In this document: positions 28,713 through 39,071 of the stretch, piece by piece
Position numbering within the stretch: the stretch's first letter is position 1
Layout of the letters: each line of letters starts with the position of its first letter
Assembly (NCBI GenBank): GCA_003259005.1
Contig: QLII01000001.1
Span: 2,744,501 to 2,808,500 of the forward strand
Length of the DNA stretch: 64,000 bases
Source: Spirosoma telluris
GTDB taxonomy: Bacteria > Bacteroidota > Bacteroidia > Cytophagales > Spirosomataceae
Direction: 5' to 3'
Position numbers and translations under genes: made by a program
Notes under the pieces: generated by a model
Told to the model about the DNA's origin: nothing
The model's database searches: none
What the model saw: the letters and a program-made list of their open reading frames with translations, nothing else

Positions 28713-29375
28713 ATGCATCACCAACCAATGCCAACTACGTTCCTACATCGGATTAACTATAGCTTACTGGTTGTATTCATAGTCCTACTGGCCGCATGTG
28801 AGCAGCCGAAGGAACGAAAACTGCCTTATTATAACACATCCGACTTTACCCCTCATTTTGACAAAGAAGTACCGGACAATTTTCATCGCATCCGGCCATT
28901 TAACCTTATCGCACATACTGGGGAGGCATTCACCGAAAAAAATATGGATGGAAAAATATGCGTGGCAAACTTCTTTTTTACGACCTGCCCAGGCATTTGC
29001 CCTCGCATGACGATTAATATGAAAGTGTTGCAGGATACCTTTCTTATCGATAAAAATATTCAGCTTATTTCACATTCTGTAACCCCAGATAAAGATAGTG
29101 TGGCTCGACTACAGGCGTTTGCTAAATCTAAAAAGGTAGATGCTAGAAAATGGCTACTGCTTACGGGCAGTAAAGAAGAAATATATAACCTGGGGCGAAA
29201 ATTTTATTTTGTCGAAGAAGACCTTGGTGAAAAAAGAGACGCAGACATTTTTTTACATACTGAGAATTTTGTGCTAACCGATAAAAAACGGCGCATTCGC
29301 GGCATTTACAATGGACTAAGTTTGCCTGCCATGCAAAATCTCATTGCCGACATACGGGCATTAGAAAAAGAATAG
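28713..29375 (+). CDS. SCO1/SenC-family copper chaperone lipoprotein
   Basis: About 220 residues (215 from the ATG at 28728). A signal peptide with lipobox LLAAC is followed by a thioredoxin-like SCO domain: NFFFTTCPGICPRMT gives the copper-binding CxxxC, and the distal His is in FLHTENFVL; SHSVTPDKD is also typical. SCO proteins deliver copper to the CuA site of cytochrome oxidase or act as thiol-disulfide reductants. It closes a three-gene lipoprotein set. It ends only 5 bases from the convergent coaD stop, with no terminator between. Confidence 0.9.
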   Translation: MHHQPMPTTFLHRINYSLLVVFIVLLAACEQPKERKLPYYNTSDFTPHFDKEVPDNFHRIRPFNLIAHTGEAFTEKNMDGKICVANFFFTTCPGICPRMTINMKVLQDTFLIDKNIQLISHSVTPDKDSVARLQAFAKSKKVDARKWLLLTGSKEEIYNLGRKFYFVEEDLGEKRDADIFLHTENFVLTDKKRRIRGIYNGLSLPAMQNLIADIRALEKE

Positions 29376-29380
29376 ACAAT

Positions 29381-29845
29381 TTACTGTACCTTCTCCAGTT
29401 GATAAGGGAGGAACTCATCAACTTGCTGGCCATAGCGATGTAGATCCCGGATAATGCTCGAACTGATTGGAGCTAACTGAGGAGAGGTAATTAGAAAAAC
29501 CGTTTCGACTTCTTCATAAACGTACCGGTTCACTTGTGAGATGCCGTTTTCGTATTCAAAATCGGTGGTATTGCGCAAGCCCCGAAGGAGAAACTTCGCG
29601 CCTATTTCCCGAGCCACATTGGCGGTTAAATCATCATAACTGATTACCCGTACAGCCGGATAATCGTCAAATGCGCCTTCAATTAACTGAATCATCTGTT
29701 CCAGAGGGAAATATCGCTCCTTACGCGTATTACGCCCAATACCAATTACAACTTCGTCGAATAGTCGTAAACCCCTAAGAACGATGTCTTCATGGCCTTT
29801 GGTAAATGGATCGAAAGAGCCTGGGAACAGAGCGATACGCTTCAT
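29381..29845 (-). CDS. coaD: phosphopantetheine adenylyltransferase
   Basis: Transfers AMP to 4'-phosphopantetheine in coenzyme A synthesis; 154 residues from the ATG at 29845 (the frame is open to 29869, but MKRIALFPGSFDP is the normal start). Seen: GSFDPFTKGHEDI with the TxGH nucleotidyl-transfer motif, RNTRKERYFP, FLLRGLRNTTDFEYE and the ISSSIIRDL motif. It follows the DUF3822 gene on the same strand with an 80-base gap, the usual order in Bacteroidota. Confidence 0.95.
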   Translation of the reverse strand: MKRIALFPGSFDPFTKGHEDIVLRGLRLFDEVVIGIGRNTRKERYFPLEQMIQLIEGAFDDYPAVRVISYDDLTANVAREIGAKFLLRGLRNTTDFEYENGISQVNRYVYEEVETVFLITSPQLAPISSSIIRDLHRYGQQVDEFLPYQLEKVQ

Positions 29846-29923
29846 AAATTTTGAATGAGTGAATTGCAATTTATCAGCCCGCCGATGCGGTAAATTTCAG
29901 GAATAACCTATTCCCTCGCTTAA

Positions 29924-30814
29924 TCATTCACTCAGTAAACCTAATCCATACAAACTCAAATAGCGATGAGCCGGCAAGTCATCAAATTCAGTAGCCAGTG
30001 TCAGACCAGGGGAGTTTGCCCAAATGATAGGTTGGGAAGAAAACGGCGCAATTCTGTATATGCTTCAGCGAAGGGTGTAATTTCACCGTATAACACCAAA
30101 TTAACAGCCTCTGGAAGCAAATCCTGTCCATCAAGTATATACAGAATATAGTAAGCCAAATCCTGGACATTCTTATACCCAAATCGATTGCAAAAGCGGA
30201 GTTGATGCGCCTTCCGATAGACGACTGTTACGAACTCATCTTCAAAATATAAATAAACGGTATCAGGTGTCAGTGAAAGCCGATCCAGATCGGCAGTGGC
30301 CTGAATAAGCGCACTAGCTTGATGAACGAATGTCAAGGGCTGAAGCGGATACATTTCCGAAAAAATAGTCGGCGAGTGGGTGCTCCAGATTAAATACGGT
30401 CAAAAAACCTTCAGATTCATGCGGATATGCCTGGGCAAATTCGTGGGCTGGCAGAGCACTACCCCGCATAAGAGCCAGATAGCTACCAGCATATTCTTTA
30501 CGATAAAGTTGTTTAGGAATCAGTGTAAACGAAGGCGAATTGACACCAATTCTAATTTCCTGCCAGGGCCCTGCCGACAACACCGCATGATCCCGAAATA
30601 CTTCGGGCAAAATGCTCGTGAGCGATCGATCAGTCAGGAGCGACGGAAACATGTAGTCCTCCAAATACAAGCCCTGGCCGCGCTTATCCTGAACCAGTAA
30701 TTGAAACCTGTCTCGCCCAACTTCCAGGCATAACACCGATTTATCGGTCTGCCTCGGATCGAACGAGTCGGCATGGATGGTTACAGTAGGTGCGAGGGTC
30801 ACAGCGATTTGCAC
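29924..30814 (-). CDS. DUF3822 family protein (two frameshifts)
   Basis: About 296 residues once two breaks are joined: at the run of six A at 30360-30365 (one base too many or two too few) and a missing base at 30003-30005. The product (LCLEVGRDRFQLLVQD, then MYPLQPLTFVHQASAL, VTVVYRKAHQLRFCNRFGY, LVLYGEITPFAEAY, ending FDDLPAHRYLSLYG) matches the Bacteroidota family DUF3822, which has an actin-like (ASKHA) fold and is regularly encoded next to coaD. Its function is unknown. This is the only break here that may be an insertion. Confidence 0.82.
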
Positions 30815-30903
30815 AACTTCAGCGAAGGAACAGATGAAGAAATAAAACTAAACTTTAGATACTTTTAATAGCCACGTCGGCAAAACCAGGCGCTACTATG
30901 TAT

Positions 30904-31432
30904 TCATTGCAAATAGCCACGAAGGCGAAAAACATCATCGAGTGAATCGCAATACTGAAACAAGGCATGAACCTCTTTGGGTGGATAACTTTTTATTTCC
31001 TCAAAACTCATCAGCCTAACTTCTTCAATAATTTGTCCGTCGAGGCTCATTTCGGGGTCTATACCCAATTGTACCGCACCACCCGTTGCGCGAACCTCAA
31101 AAAACAATTCCATGGCATGAAGGGGTGGCTGAATAAATTCGTTCACGAACAACATATCGCCAACTTCTACCTTTAAGCCTGTTTCCTCAATAAACTCTCT
31201 AACTAATGCATCGGGCGCTGTTTCATTAAACTGCGGACCACCACCCGGCGGACACCAGAACGTATCCGTTGGCCCAATACCCGGTGCCGGACCATTAATA
31301 ATCGATTCCTTCGCGATACAGACCACATACCCGCAAACGCAGGCGATTTCCATATAGTTTTTGTACTTCTTTGCGAGTCGAATCTTCGGAATTAACAGAA
31401 GACAGACCGGCAAAATCCATTACTTGCGTCAT
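30904..31432 (-). CDS. Nudix hydrolase (two frameshifts near the N-terminus)
   Basis: About 176 residues after restoring a base near 31271-31275 and one near 31316-31317. With both fixes the N-terminus becomes RLRLRVCGLYREGNRLLMVR, the normal first strand of a Nudix domain. Without them the longest frame starts with an implausible MPVCLLLIPKIR. The Nudix box GGGPQFNETAPDALVREFIEETGL is complete, followed by VGDMLFVNEFIQPPLHAMEL. The substrate is unknown; this subgroup is common in Bacteroidota. It shares no operon with coaD/DUF3822 (90-base gap). Confidence 0.83.
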
Positions 31433-31475
31433 GGCATAATTGGTATTGGGGACGCAAAGGTAGGTAATTTATTAT

Positions 31476-31538
31476 GTATGATATAGGATGGATGATGGAT
31501 AAGCATCGACCAGCTACATTATACACCCTATATCATAC
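31476..31538. repeat. short inverted repeat before the CBS protein stop
   Basis: 12-bp arms GTATGATATAGG (31476-31487) and CCTATATCATAC (31527-31538) around a 39-base spacer that contains GATGGATGATGGAT. It lies downstream of the minus-strand CBS gene. No T-tract. Confidence 0.55.
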
Positions 31539-31555
31539 CGCACGGGCGGCCCTGA

Positions 31556-31993
31556 TCAATATGGGCTTCCTGAAATATAACTTTCAAGGGAATCGATTCG
31601 AGTCTTTTGGTCAACAATAATAGCCGTTACGACGTCATTAATCGAAATAATCCCTTTTAACTCTCCCCCATCCATAACGGGTAAGTGACGAATGTGCTTG
31701 TCTGACATAATCTGCATACATTCTTCTAAACGCTGATCCAGACCAATGGTTATGACATTGGCTGTCATAACATCGGCAATGAGCGTATCATCGGAATGTC
31801 GGTCTTTTAAAATAACCTTGCGGGCATAGTCCCGCTCCGAGAAGATCCCAGTAAGCACGCCTTTATCAACAACCAGTACAGCCCCAATGTTCTTATCGGC
31901 CATAAGCCTGAGCGCATCAAGCACGGTTTGGTCTGACGAAACGGAGTATAGGGCGTTGACTGTTTTGCCCTGAAGAATTTGACGAATTTTCAT
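31556..31993 (-). CDS. tandem CBS-domain protein
   Basis: A 145-residue cytosolic protein consisting of two CBS domains (about 8-62 and 75-130) with the usual DALRLMADKNIGAVLVVD and HIRHLPVMDGGELKGIIS cores and the FSERDYARKVI linker. Stand-alone CBS pairs bind AMP, ATP or similar ligands and often regulate a partner; none is adjacent here. The gene is single. Confidence 0.92.
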   Translation of the reverse strand: MKIRQILQGKTVNALYSVSSDQTVLDALRLMADKNIGAVLVVDKGVLTGIFSERDYARKVILKDRHSDDTLIADVMTANVITIGLDQRLEECMQIMSDKHIRHLPVMDGGELKGIISINDVVTAIIVDQKTRIDSLESYISGSPY

Positions 31994-32157
31994 GTAAGTC
32001 AGAAGGATTTAGTGTTGTGTGAAAATAACAAAAAAGCACAAGGGACGAAAGAGAAAGAAGAGAAAGGATTAAATATTTCTTAAAATCGTCCTTCTTTCGC
32101 TTTGAAGAGGGATATGTTTTCGCTTTTCCTTCGCGCGTTTTTTTGTAACTTAGAAGC

Positions 32158-33649
32158 ATGAACGAAACCCAAACAGCGGCTCATTTGCTGGCGAAACGTT
32201 TCCCTTTTAAGCCCACTTCCGGCCAAACACAATTCTTTGATCAAATTGGCGCGTTCATCGCTCACGAAGATGTTGAACACTATCGCGACTGCTTTCTGCT
32301 TCGTGGGTACGCAGGTACTGGCAAAACTACCCTCGTTGGTACATTGATCAAAGTACTGCCTCGCTTCGGTTATAAATCGGTTTTGCTGGCACCCACGGTC
32401 GGGCAGCTAAGGTTATGACCAATTACGCTAAAAAATCTGCGCAGACGATTCACCGGAAAATTTATCGACAAGTGGCCGATCCTGGCTCGGGAACATTGGC
32501 GTTTCAACGACAGAAAAATTACCACGAAGACACGCTTTTCATTGTCGATGAAGCTTCTATGATTTCGGATGAAGCGGATTTTGGTGGGAAAGGTTTACTG
32601 ACCGATCTTATTGACTTTGTCTTTGAGGGTCCTGGCAATAAACTGATGCTTGTGGGCGATACAGCTCAGCTCCCTCCTGTTGGTCGTGAATTGAGTCCGG
32701 CTTTGGATCGTGGTTTTTTAGCCAGCGCGTTCGATATGACCGTATACGAACAGGAATTGACTGAGGTGATGCGACAGGAAGAAGAATCCGGGATTCTCTA
32801 TAATGCTACCGGCCTGCGGATGTTGCTCACCAACGATGGTTCGCCTACCCCCAAAGCAGTCGGTTTTGATGCCTTACTAAGCGATAAGCCGACCATGTCT
32901 TCGGCAGACTCTCCTGCTATTCGCCTGAATGTCCGCTCCTTCAATGACGTTTTCAAAATGCCCCTGACCAAACTGGAAGACGGCATTCGGTATGCCTATG
33001 ATAAGTATGGACGTGAGAATACAGCCATTATTTGCCGCTCGAACAAATCAGCCGTTCAATACAACCAGTTTGTCCGACGGATGATTGACCAGTGCGAGGA
33101 AGAACTTGATGCGGGAGACATGCTCATGATTGCCCGGAATAATTACACCGTACTCGACGAAGATTCTCCGGCAGGTTTTCTGGCCAACGGAGAATTTGCC
33201 GAAGTGCAGAAGATTCGTAATAAGGAAGAGATGCATGGCTTCCGGTTCGCTACCGTCACGCTTCGCTTAATTGATTATGAAGAGCAACCTGACTTCGACG
33301 CGAAAATTATGCTCGACACCCTGCATACGCCTGTACCCTCGTTGACATCGGATCAATATAAAGCTTTATACGAAAGTGTTGCAAAAGATTATTTTTACAT
33401 CAAAAGTAAGAAAGAGCGATCTGAAGCCATCCGCGCGACCCCTACCTGAATGCCTTACAAGTAAAATTTGCGTATGCGCTCACCTGCCACAAAGCGCAGG
33501 GTGGTCAGTGGAGTGCCGTGTTTGTTGATCAGGGTTTCCTACCCGATGGCCAGGTAAATGACGAATTTGTCCGGTGGCTCTATACAGCCTTAACCCGCGC
33601 AACAGATGAAGCATTTTTGATGAATTTTAACCCACAGTTTTTTGATTAA
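32158..33649 (+). CDS. RecD-like ATP-dependent DNA helicase (two frameshifts)
   Basis: About 497 residues after restoring a G near 32397 and a C near 33434. Superfamily 1B helicase: Walker A GYAGTGKTT, motif Ib LLAPTGRAAKV (across the first break), Walker B LFIVDEASMIS, motif III GDTAQLPPVG, and the C-terminal UvrD_C_2 motif YALTCHKAQGGQW followed by WLYTALTRA. It lacks the N-terminal RecD domain and resembles the short stand-alone helicases common in Bacteroidota (Dda/RecD2-like). The TAA at 33647-33649 lies 3 bases from a 36-bp hairpin. Confidence 0.9.
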
Positions 33650-33651
33650 TT

Positions 33652-33748
33652 AGTTTGAAGTTTGTAGTTCGATGTTTGAGGTTGGCTAGCGCATGCATAT
33701 TGCTTTCGCGTCAGCCAACCTCAAACATCGAACTACAAACTTCAAACT
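33652..33748. repeat. 36-bp perfect phrase hairpin
   Basis: Arms 33652-33687 and 33713-33748 are perfectly complementary over 36 bp, the longest in the window. The 25-base loop contains GCATGC. The arm is built from the repeated word TTTGAAGTTTGTAGTT / GATGTTTGAGG. It begins 3 bases after the helicase stop and ends 17 bases before the next start on the same strand. No T-tract. Confidence 0.92.
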
Positions 33749-33764
33749 ACAAACATTTAACGTT

Positions 33765-34396
33765 ATGTCCCTTGAATGGATTATGAGTGCCTGTATTGGC
33801 GTCGGCCTGGCTGCGTGTTGCGGCTTCCGGGTTTTTGTACCCCTGCTGATTGCCAGTGCAGCTACAAAACTCGGCCTTGTTGGCACAATGGCCGGTTTTG
33901 AATGGCTTAGCGGCTGGCCTGCCCTCATTGGCCTAACAGTCGCTACTGTATTCGAAATAGGTGCTTACTATATCCCGTGGCTCGATAATGCGCTTGATAC
34001 CATTGCCACACCTACATCAATTATTGCCGGGACTTTACTTAGCACCTCGTTTTTGCAAATTGACAACCCGTGTTACACTGGGGCTTAGGCGCAATTTTGG
34101 GTGGGAGTGCGGCTGGTATTGTTCAGGCCGGAACCAGCTTACTTCGACTGGGTTCTACGGCAACGACTGGCGGAGTTGGCAATCCCGTTGTGGCTACGGG
34201 CGAAAATGTGGCCTCATTTAGCCTCTCGCTTTTCAGCATTTTTCTCCCTTTGTTAGCCGTCGCTATTATCGTTCTTATTCTGATTTTTATTCTCGGACGC
34301 TTAGTAGCCCGACGAAAAGTCTGGTTTACCCGAGCCCCCAAACCAAGCGGTGCGTCAGTTGGTCAGATACCCCGAAGCAATAACGGTCGTTCATAA
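33765..34396 (+). CDS. DUF4126 membrane protein (one frameshift)
   Basis: About 210 residues after restoring one C near 34067-34069. An integral membrane protein of the DUF4126 family: GVGLAACCGFRVFVPLLIAS, GFEWLSGWPALI, YYIPWLDNALDTIATPTSI, then after the break LHWGLGAILGGSAAG and a C-terminal long helix with a basic tail. Five or six helices are expected. The role is unknown. I use the ATG at 33765; the frame is open upstream through the hairpin, which would encode nonsense. Confidence 0.85.
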
Positions 34397-34400
34397 AACT

Positions 34401-34448
34401 TTCCCATAGTTAGGTTTACTGTTCAAACAGTAAACCTAACTATGGGAA
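34401..34448. terminator. 23-bp palindromic terminator between DUF4126 and htpG
   Basis: Arms 34401-34423 and 34426-34448 (TTCCCATAGTTAGGTTTACTG...) are perfect complements with almost no loop. It separates two convergent genes and starts 5 bases after the DUF4126 stop. It ends in GGGAAA rather than T, so it is bidirectional by symmetry. Confidence 0.8.
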
Positions 34449-34456
34449 ACCAGTTC

Positions 34457-36285
34457 TTACAATTTCTCCACCGTCCGGCGTACAAACGCAGTTAGTTCAG
34501 CACCAGTAAGCATGTTTTGCGAAAGAAGTGCAAGATCATACAACTGTTTCACCAGCGACTTTTGGGCATCCGTATCGGATTCAGTCAAAATTTTATTAAT
34601 CAGCGGATGGTTTGCATTCACTACGACATTGTAGGTAGCTGGCAGATTACCATAGAACGACTGCTCCCCTGAAAGGGCTGCCATATCCTTCATCCGACGC
34701 ATAAATTCTGGCATCGTAATCGTAACGGGCAGTTCATCGGTCGGCTGAGCTTCTACGCTCACATTGAGCATTTTATTGTCCAATACCTGCTCGAACACCT
34801 CTTTCAGTTTTGTCTGATCGGCTTCCGACAACACGCTTTCATTATTCAGCCCCTTATCAATCAGTTTATCGATTGAATCGGCATCGACACGTTGGAAATG
34901 CACTTTTTCGAGTTTTTGCTCCAGTGCATTGATAAAGTGGGCATCAATCACATTATCCATCAGCAATACATCATAGCCGCGCCGTGTTGCCGACTCGATA
35001 TAGGAATGCTGCTGCTTACGATCGCTGGTATAAAGCATTACCAGCGTTCCATTTTTGTCGGTCTGGTTAGCCTGAATTTTCTCGCGGTACTCATCCAGCG
35101 TCGTATATGTGCCTTCCGTATTTTTTAGCAATACGAAATTCTTCGCTTTCTCCCAGAATTTCTCATCACTCAGAATACCGTACTTGATGAACAAGCCGAT
35201 ATCGTCAAATTTCTCTTCAAACGCTTTCCGGTCGGCATTGAATAGTTCGTTAAGTTTATCAGCGACTTTACGCGTGATGTATCCGTTAATTTTCTTGACG
35301 TTCGAGTCGGCCTGAAGAAAGCTCCGTGATACGTTTAGCGGAATATCGGGGAATCAATCACGCCATGCAGCATCATCAGAAAGTCGGGTACTACGTCTTT
35401 TACCTCATCGGTAATAAACACCTGACGGCTGTATAACTGAATTTTCTCCCGCTGAAAACGTAACTCGTTTTTAATGCGCGGGAAATACAGGATTCCAGTC
35501 AGATTGAACGGATAGTCGACGTTGAGGTGAATCCAGAACAGCGGTTCCTCGCTCATTGGATATAACTCCTTATAAAACGTCTTATAATCCTCATCCGTCA
35601 ATTCAGAGGGGGACTTTGTCCAGATTGGCGTTGTGTTATTGACTATTTCCCCATCAAATTCAACGGGTACGGGCAGGAAACGGGCGTATTTATTTAAAAT
35701 CGTCTGCAACCGGCCTTTGTCGAGAAACTCCTCAGAGTCTGGAGCGATATGCAGAATAATATCCGTTCCGCGCTCAGCCCGCTCAGCAGTCGTTAACTCA
35801 AATTCGGTTGAGCCATCGCAAACCCAGCGAACGGGTTCTGCATTCTCCCGATATGATTTCGTTACGATCTCAACCGTCGATGCAACCATAAACGCCGAAT
35901 AGAAGCCTAAGCCAAAATGACCGATAATCTGTCCCTTATCGTCCGTTTTGTCTTTGTATTTTTCCAGAAAATCAGTCGCCCCAGAGAACGCAATCTGGTT
36001 GATATACTTCTTAACCTCATCGGCGGTCATACCGATACCATTATCGCTAACAGTAATGGTTTTGGCTTCCTCATCCAGCGAAACTGTCACTTTCAGATCA
36101 CCTAATTCGCCACCAAACTCGCCAAATGAAGAAAGTTGACGCAGTTTTTGGGTTGCATCGACAGCATTAGAGACTAGTTCACGCAGGAAAATCTCGTGGT
36201 CGGAATAGAGAAATTTCTTGATAATCGGGAAGATATTCTCGGTATGGATCGAAATCTGGCCTTTCTCGTTCTGTACGGCTTCCAT
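34457..36285 (-). CDS. htpG: molecular chaperone HtpG (Hsp90) (one frameshift)
   Basis: About 609 residues after restoring one base in the run at 35348-35351. Hsp90 GHKL ATPase domain: FLRELVSNAVDA, DNGIGMTADEV, GQIIGHFGLGFYSAFMV, ERGTDIILHI; middle domain FPRIKNELRFQREKIQLYSRQVFI; C-terminal dimerisation domain to AFVRRTVEKL. It folds or protects proteins under heat stress. Both halves are fully conserved, and the 140 bases between the two open frames encode the expected VSRSFLQADSNVKKINGYI segment. The gene is single, with a divergent rhodanese upstream. Confidence 0.95.
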
Positions 36286-36416
36286 ATGGTATAGTTAGAA
36301 TAATTTATGGTCTAGTTGATCGTTTGTCAAATCTTGTTCCAGTGTGAGCATAGCTGACAGATTGACAGATTATGTTAAAAATGAACAGGCGTTGAAAAAT
36401 GATTGTTAGGTTATAC

Positions 36417-36725
36417 ATGATTACCTGTTCCTACATAGACATTACGCTCCCCGAAGTTGAAGCACTCCGCCAGCAACCGAGTACCGCCGTCGTGGATGTA
36501 CGCGATGAATGGGAATTTGAGGAGTTCAATATTGGCGGGTTAAATATTCCCCTGCCCGATATCCGCGCCCGAAAAGCCGAACTTCTTCCTTACAATTCAT
36601 TGATTGTAATTTGTACCAACGGTGTTCGAAGCCGCGTGGCAGCCAAAGATTTACTGCGCCAGCCAGAATTCCAGCATAAAACGATCTACCACCTGCATGG
36701 TGGCCTAATCGAAGCCGTGGACTAG
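36417..36725 (+). CDS. rhodanese-domain protein
   Basis: A 102-residue single-domain rhodanese (from the ATG at 36417; 108 from 36399). Seen: AVVDVRDEWEFEEFNIGG, NIPL, and the active-site loop VICTNGVRSRVAA with its Cys, ending HLHGGLIEAVD. Such small sulfurtransferases move sulfane sulfur in the cytosol. The gene ends 8 bases from the stop of the convergent bestrophin gene. Confidence 0.88.
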   Translation: MITCSYIDITLPEVEALRQQPSTAVVDVRDEWEFEEFNIGGLNIPLPDIRARKAELLPYNSLIVICTNGVRSRVAAKDLLRQPEFQHKTIYHLHGGLIEAVD

Positions 36726-36733
36726 AGTAGAGG

Positions 36734-37662
36734 CTAAGTCACAATTGTAAAGCCGGGCCGGGCAGCCTGTTTTTCAACATGAGGCAGATTTATCTGCAAA
36801 ATATCGTGAACGTTAACCCGGATCAATTGGCTTAATTGATTCAAAGGTAAATCATTACGCTCCATACCAAACGGCTCTTCAATTTCTTCGCCAATCATTT
36901 CAAGCCCAACTAATATATACGACGTTAGCATAACTGCTGGAATGGTTAGATATCCGAAAGCATCCATGACCGTAAATGGCAATAGAGCAACATAGAGCAT
37001 AATAAATAGCTTGATAAACAACATGTACGAAAAAGGGATTGGCGTGCTTTTGATTCGCTCGCAAACACCACAAACGTCCATCAACGTTGTCAGATGCTGG
37101 TTTAGATTAATATGCTGTGATTCAGAAATATGACCCGCCCTGTAGAGTGCCTCCGTTTTTACCCAAAGTTGATTGGCCACGCCCGCTGGTTTATGATCGA
37201 AATTGCTCAGATCTCGTCGTTCCCCTTCTTCGACCATATCCAACTCATCCATTCTGGGCATATCGCGCAGGTGGTTCTTAAGCGCAAATGGAAAATTAGA
37301 AATAGCCTTCGCGAAAAACAGGCGGCTCTCCTTATCGCCTTCCGGCAAAACAGCATTGAAGAAAATAGCGAGATTACGACAATTGTTCACTAATACGCCC
37401 ACGACTGTCTACCCTCATAAAAACGATCATAGGCTGTATTCGTCCGAAAAATCAGCAATAAACTTAACAGAATACCCATTGCTCCCAGAAATGAACCGGG
37501 TGTATCTTTCAGACGAAGATCCGTATAATGCATTTCAGCAACCGTGACTATAGTCACATAGACGCCAACAACAGCCAATCGGCTAAGTAGAGCTTTAGCC
37601 GTTGGACCCGTATGAAAATGCCAGATGGATGAGACTATTCCTTTATTCTTATAAAGAATCAT
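36734..37662 (-). CDS. bestrophin-family anion channel (one frameshift)
   Basis: About 309 residues after restoring one base at 37398-37400. Bestrophin/UPF0187 family membrane protein: GILLSLLLIFRTNTAYDRFYEGRQSW (break) GVLVNNCRNLA, then FSYMLFIKLFIMLYVALLPF and DAFGYLTIPAVML, ending in EPFGMERNDLPLNQL. Four helices form a pentameric chloride or other anion channel. It lies downstream of dapF on the same strand after a small hairpin. Confidence 0.88.
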
Positions 37663-37676
37663 TCAGGTATTTTAAT

Positions 37677-37701
37677 GTGTAGTTACTTATCTAACTACAC
37701 A
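37677..37701 (-). terminator. hairpin between dapF and the bestrophin gene
   Basis: A 10-bp perfect stem TGTGTAGTTA / TAACTACACA with a 5-base loop, followed on the minus strand by TTAAAATACC. It probably ends the dapF transcript. Confidence 0.6.
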
Positions 37702-37706
37702 ACTGC

Positions 37707-38486
37707 CTAAACAGTTATCGTTCCGGCAAAAACACGTTTGGCGGGCCCAATCAGATAAATGTTATCAAACCGCTCCTCTGCTTTGGCGTTGAACGACACC
37801 CGAAGGTTCCCACCGAGGGTTTTAATAAATACCGGATCAGGCATATTTAGCTGGCTATTGGCTACTAAGGCAACAGCCGTTACCCCTGTACCACAGGAGT
37901 AAGTTTCATCTTCTACACCACGCTCATACGTTCTGACAAACAAGGTGTTACCATCAACAATCTGTGCAAAGTTAACGTTTGTACCACCTGGCTGAAAACG
38001 CGAATCATACCGAATAGAACGGCCTTCGCTAACGACATCGAGCGATTCCAGATCGTCGACGAACTGAACAATATGGGGCGATCCTGTATTCAGGAACGTA
38101 AGCCCACCGTGACCATCAATCCCTGCCACTTCACTCATTTTTAACGAAATAGTTTCTTCGGTAACAACCGCACTATGTTCGCCATCCACAGCCAGAAAAC
38201 GGGTTTCGCTCGCAAACAAACCCAGGTCATGGGCAAACCGAACAATGCACCGGCCCCCGTTGCCGCACATACTTCCCTCGGCTCCATCAGCATTGAAATA
38301 AACCATCCGAAAATCGTACTCAGGGTCATTTCGTAGCAAAATGAGCCCATCCGCCCCAATGCCGAACCGACGATGACAAAGCCGTTCGACAAGTGCCTGA
38401 TCTGTAGCCGGAAAGGTTTCATTGCGATCATCGATCAGTATAAAATCATTTCCGGTACCCTGGTATTTAAAAAAGTCGAAAGTCAT
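37707..38486 (-). CDS. dapF: diaminopimelate epimerase
   Basis: Interconverts LL- and meso-diaminopimelate for lysine and peptidoglycan synthesis; 259 residues. The two catalytic cysteines are in SMCGNGGRC and YSCGTGVTA; other motifs are KYQGTGNDFILID, RRFGIGADGLI, FNADGAEGS and LNTGSPHIV. The gene is intact. It lies downstream of rplS, with an AGTC-phrase repeat and the rplS terminator between. Confidence 0.95.
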   Translation of the reverse strand: MTFDFFKYQGTGNDFILIDDRNETFPATDQALVERLCHRRFGIGADGLILLRNDPEYDFRMVYFNADGAEGSMCGNGGRCIVRFAHDLGLFASETRFLAVDGEHSAVVTEETISLKMSEVAGIDGHGGLTFLNTGSPHIVQFVDDLESLDVVSEGRSIRYDSRFQPGGTNVNFAQIVDGNTLFVRTYERGVEDETYSCGTGVTAVALVANSQLNMPDPVFIKTLGGNLRVSFNAKAEERFDNIYLIGPAKRVFAGTITV

Positions 38487-38489
38487 AAA

Positions 38490-38563
38490 AGTCGGCAGTC
38501 AATAGTGGAGAGTCGGCAGCGTTCAGAAAGTCACCCACGACTGTTGACTGACGACTATCGACT
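38490..38563. repeat. AGTCGGCAGTC phrase inverted repeat
   Basis: Left part 38490-38521 (AGTCGGCAGTC, then GAGAGTCGGCAG) pairs imperfectly with 38537-38563 (ACGACTGTTGACTGACGAC...). It is made of repeated AGTCG/AGTCA words and starts within 4 bases of the dapF start codon, so it forms the untranslated leader of dapF. Confidence 0.7.
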
Positions 38564-38573
38564 AAAAGAAAAC

Positions 38574-38609
38574 AAAAAAGCCACCTTCTCAGGCAGCTTT
38601 TGATTTTTT
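38574..38609 (-). terminator. terminator of rplS
   Basis: On the minus strand AAAAGCTGCC-TGAGA-AGGTGGCTTTTTT: a stem with one internal mismatch followed by a T-run. The + strand also ends in TTTTTT, so it may work both ways. Confidence 0.75.
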
Positions 38610-38622
38610 GGCAAACAGGCAA

Positions 38623-38997
38623 TTAAGCTGCTGCAACTGCCTTTGGCTTCCGCTCTTTAACACGAGCGGCTTTACCCTGGCGACCGCGCAGGTAGAACAA
38701 CCGAGCCCGGCGAACTTTACCTAAACGGACAACTTCAATTTTGTCGATATTAGGCGACAAAATCGGGAAAATACGCTCCACACCTACACCATTAGACACT
38801 TTGCGAACAGTGAATGTTTCACCACCGCTGCTTGGGTTCCGGCGTTGGATCACCGTTCCCGTAAAGACCTGAATACGTTCTTTATTTCCTTCGCGGATTT
38901 TAACGTGTACGTTCACCGTATCGCCGGCCCGGAATGTGGGCAACTCGATGCGACGCTGCGCGTTGTCTGCCTCCACTAATTTGATTAACTCGCTCAT
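38623..38997 (-). CDS. rplS: 50S ribosomal protein L19
   Basis: A 124-residue ribosomal protein at the 30S-50S interface. The sequence [52 protein letters not shown] and [19 protein letters not shown] is typical; the Lys/Ala-rich tail is the usual lineage extension. It is alone here, without trmD or rimM. An exact Bacteroidota -7 box lies 44 bases upstream. Confidence 0.97.
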   Translation of the reverse strand: MSELIKLVEADNAQRRIELPTFRAGDTVNVHVKIREGNKERIQVFTGTVIQRRNPSSGGETFTVRKVSNGVGVERIFPILSPNIDKIEVVRLGKVRRARLFYLRGRQGKAARVKERKPKAVAAA

Positions 38998-39040
38998 GAC
39001 CGTATATAAATCGCCAGATAAGTATTTGCGAAATGAGCCG

Positions 39041-39048
39041 CAAAGATA
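39041..39048 (-). promoter_or_regulatory. Bacteroidota -7 box for rplS
   Basis: On the minus strand TATCTTTG matches TAnnTTTG exactly, 44 bases before the rplS start. It lies back to back with the divergent box at 39072. Confidence 0.7.
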
Positions 39049-39071
39049 GTAATTTTCTAGTAGGAAGAAAA

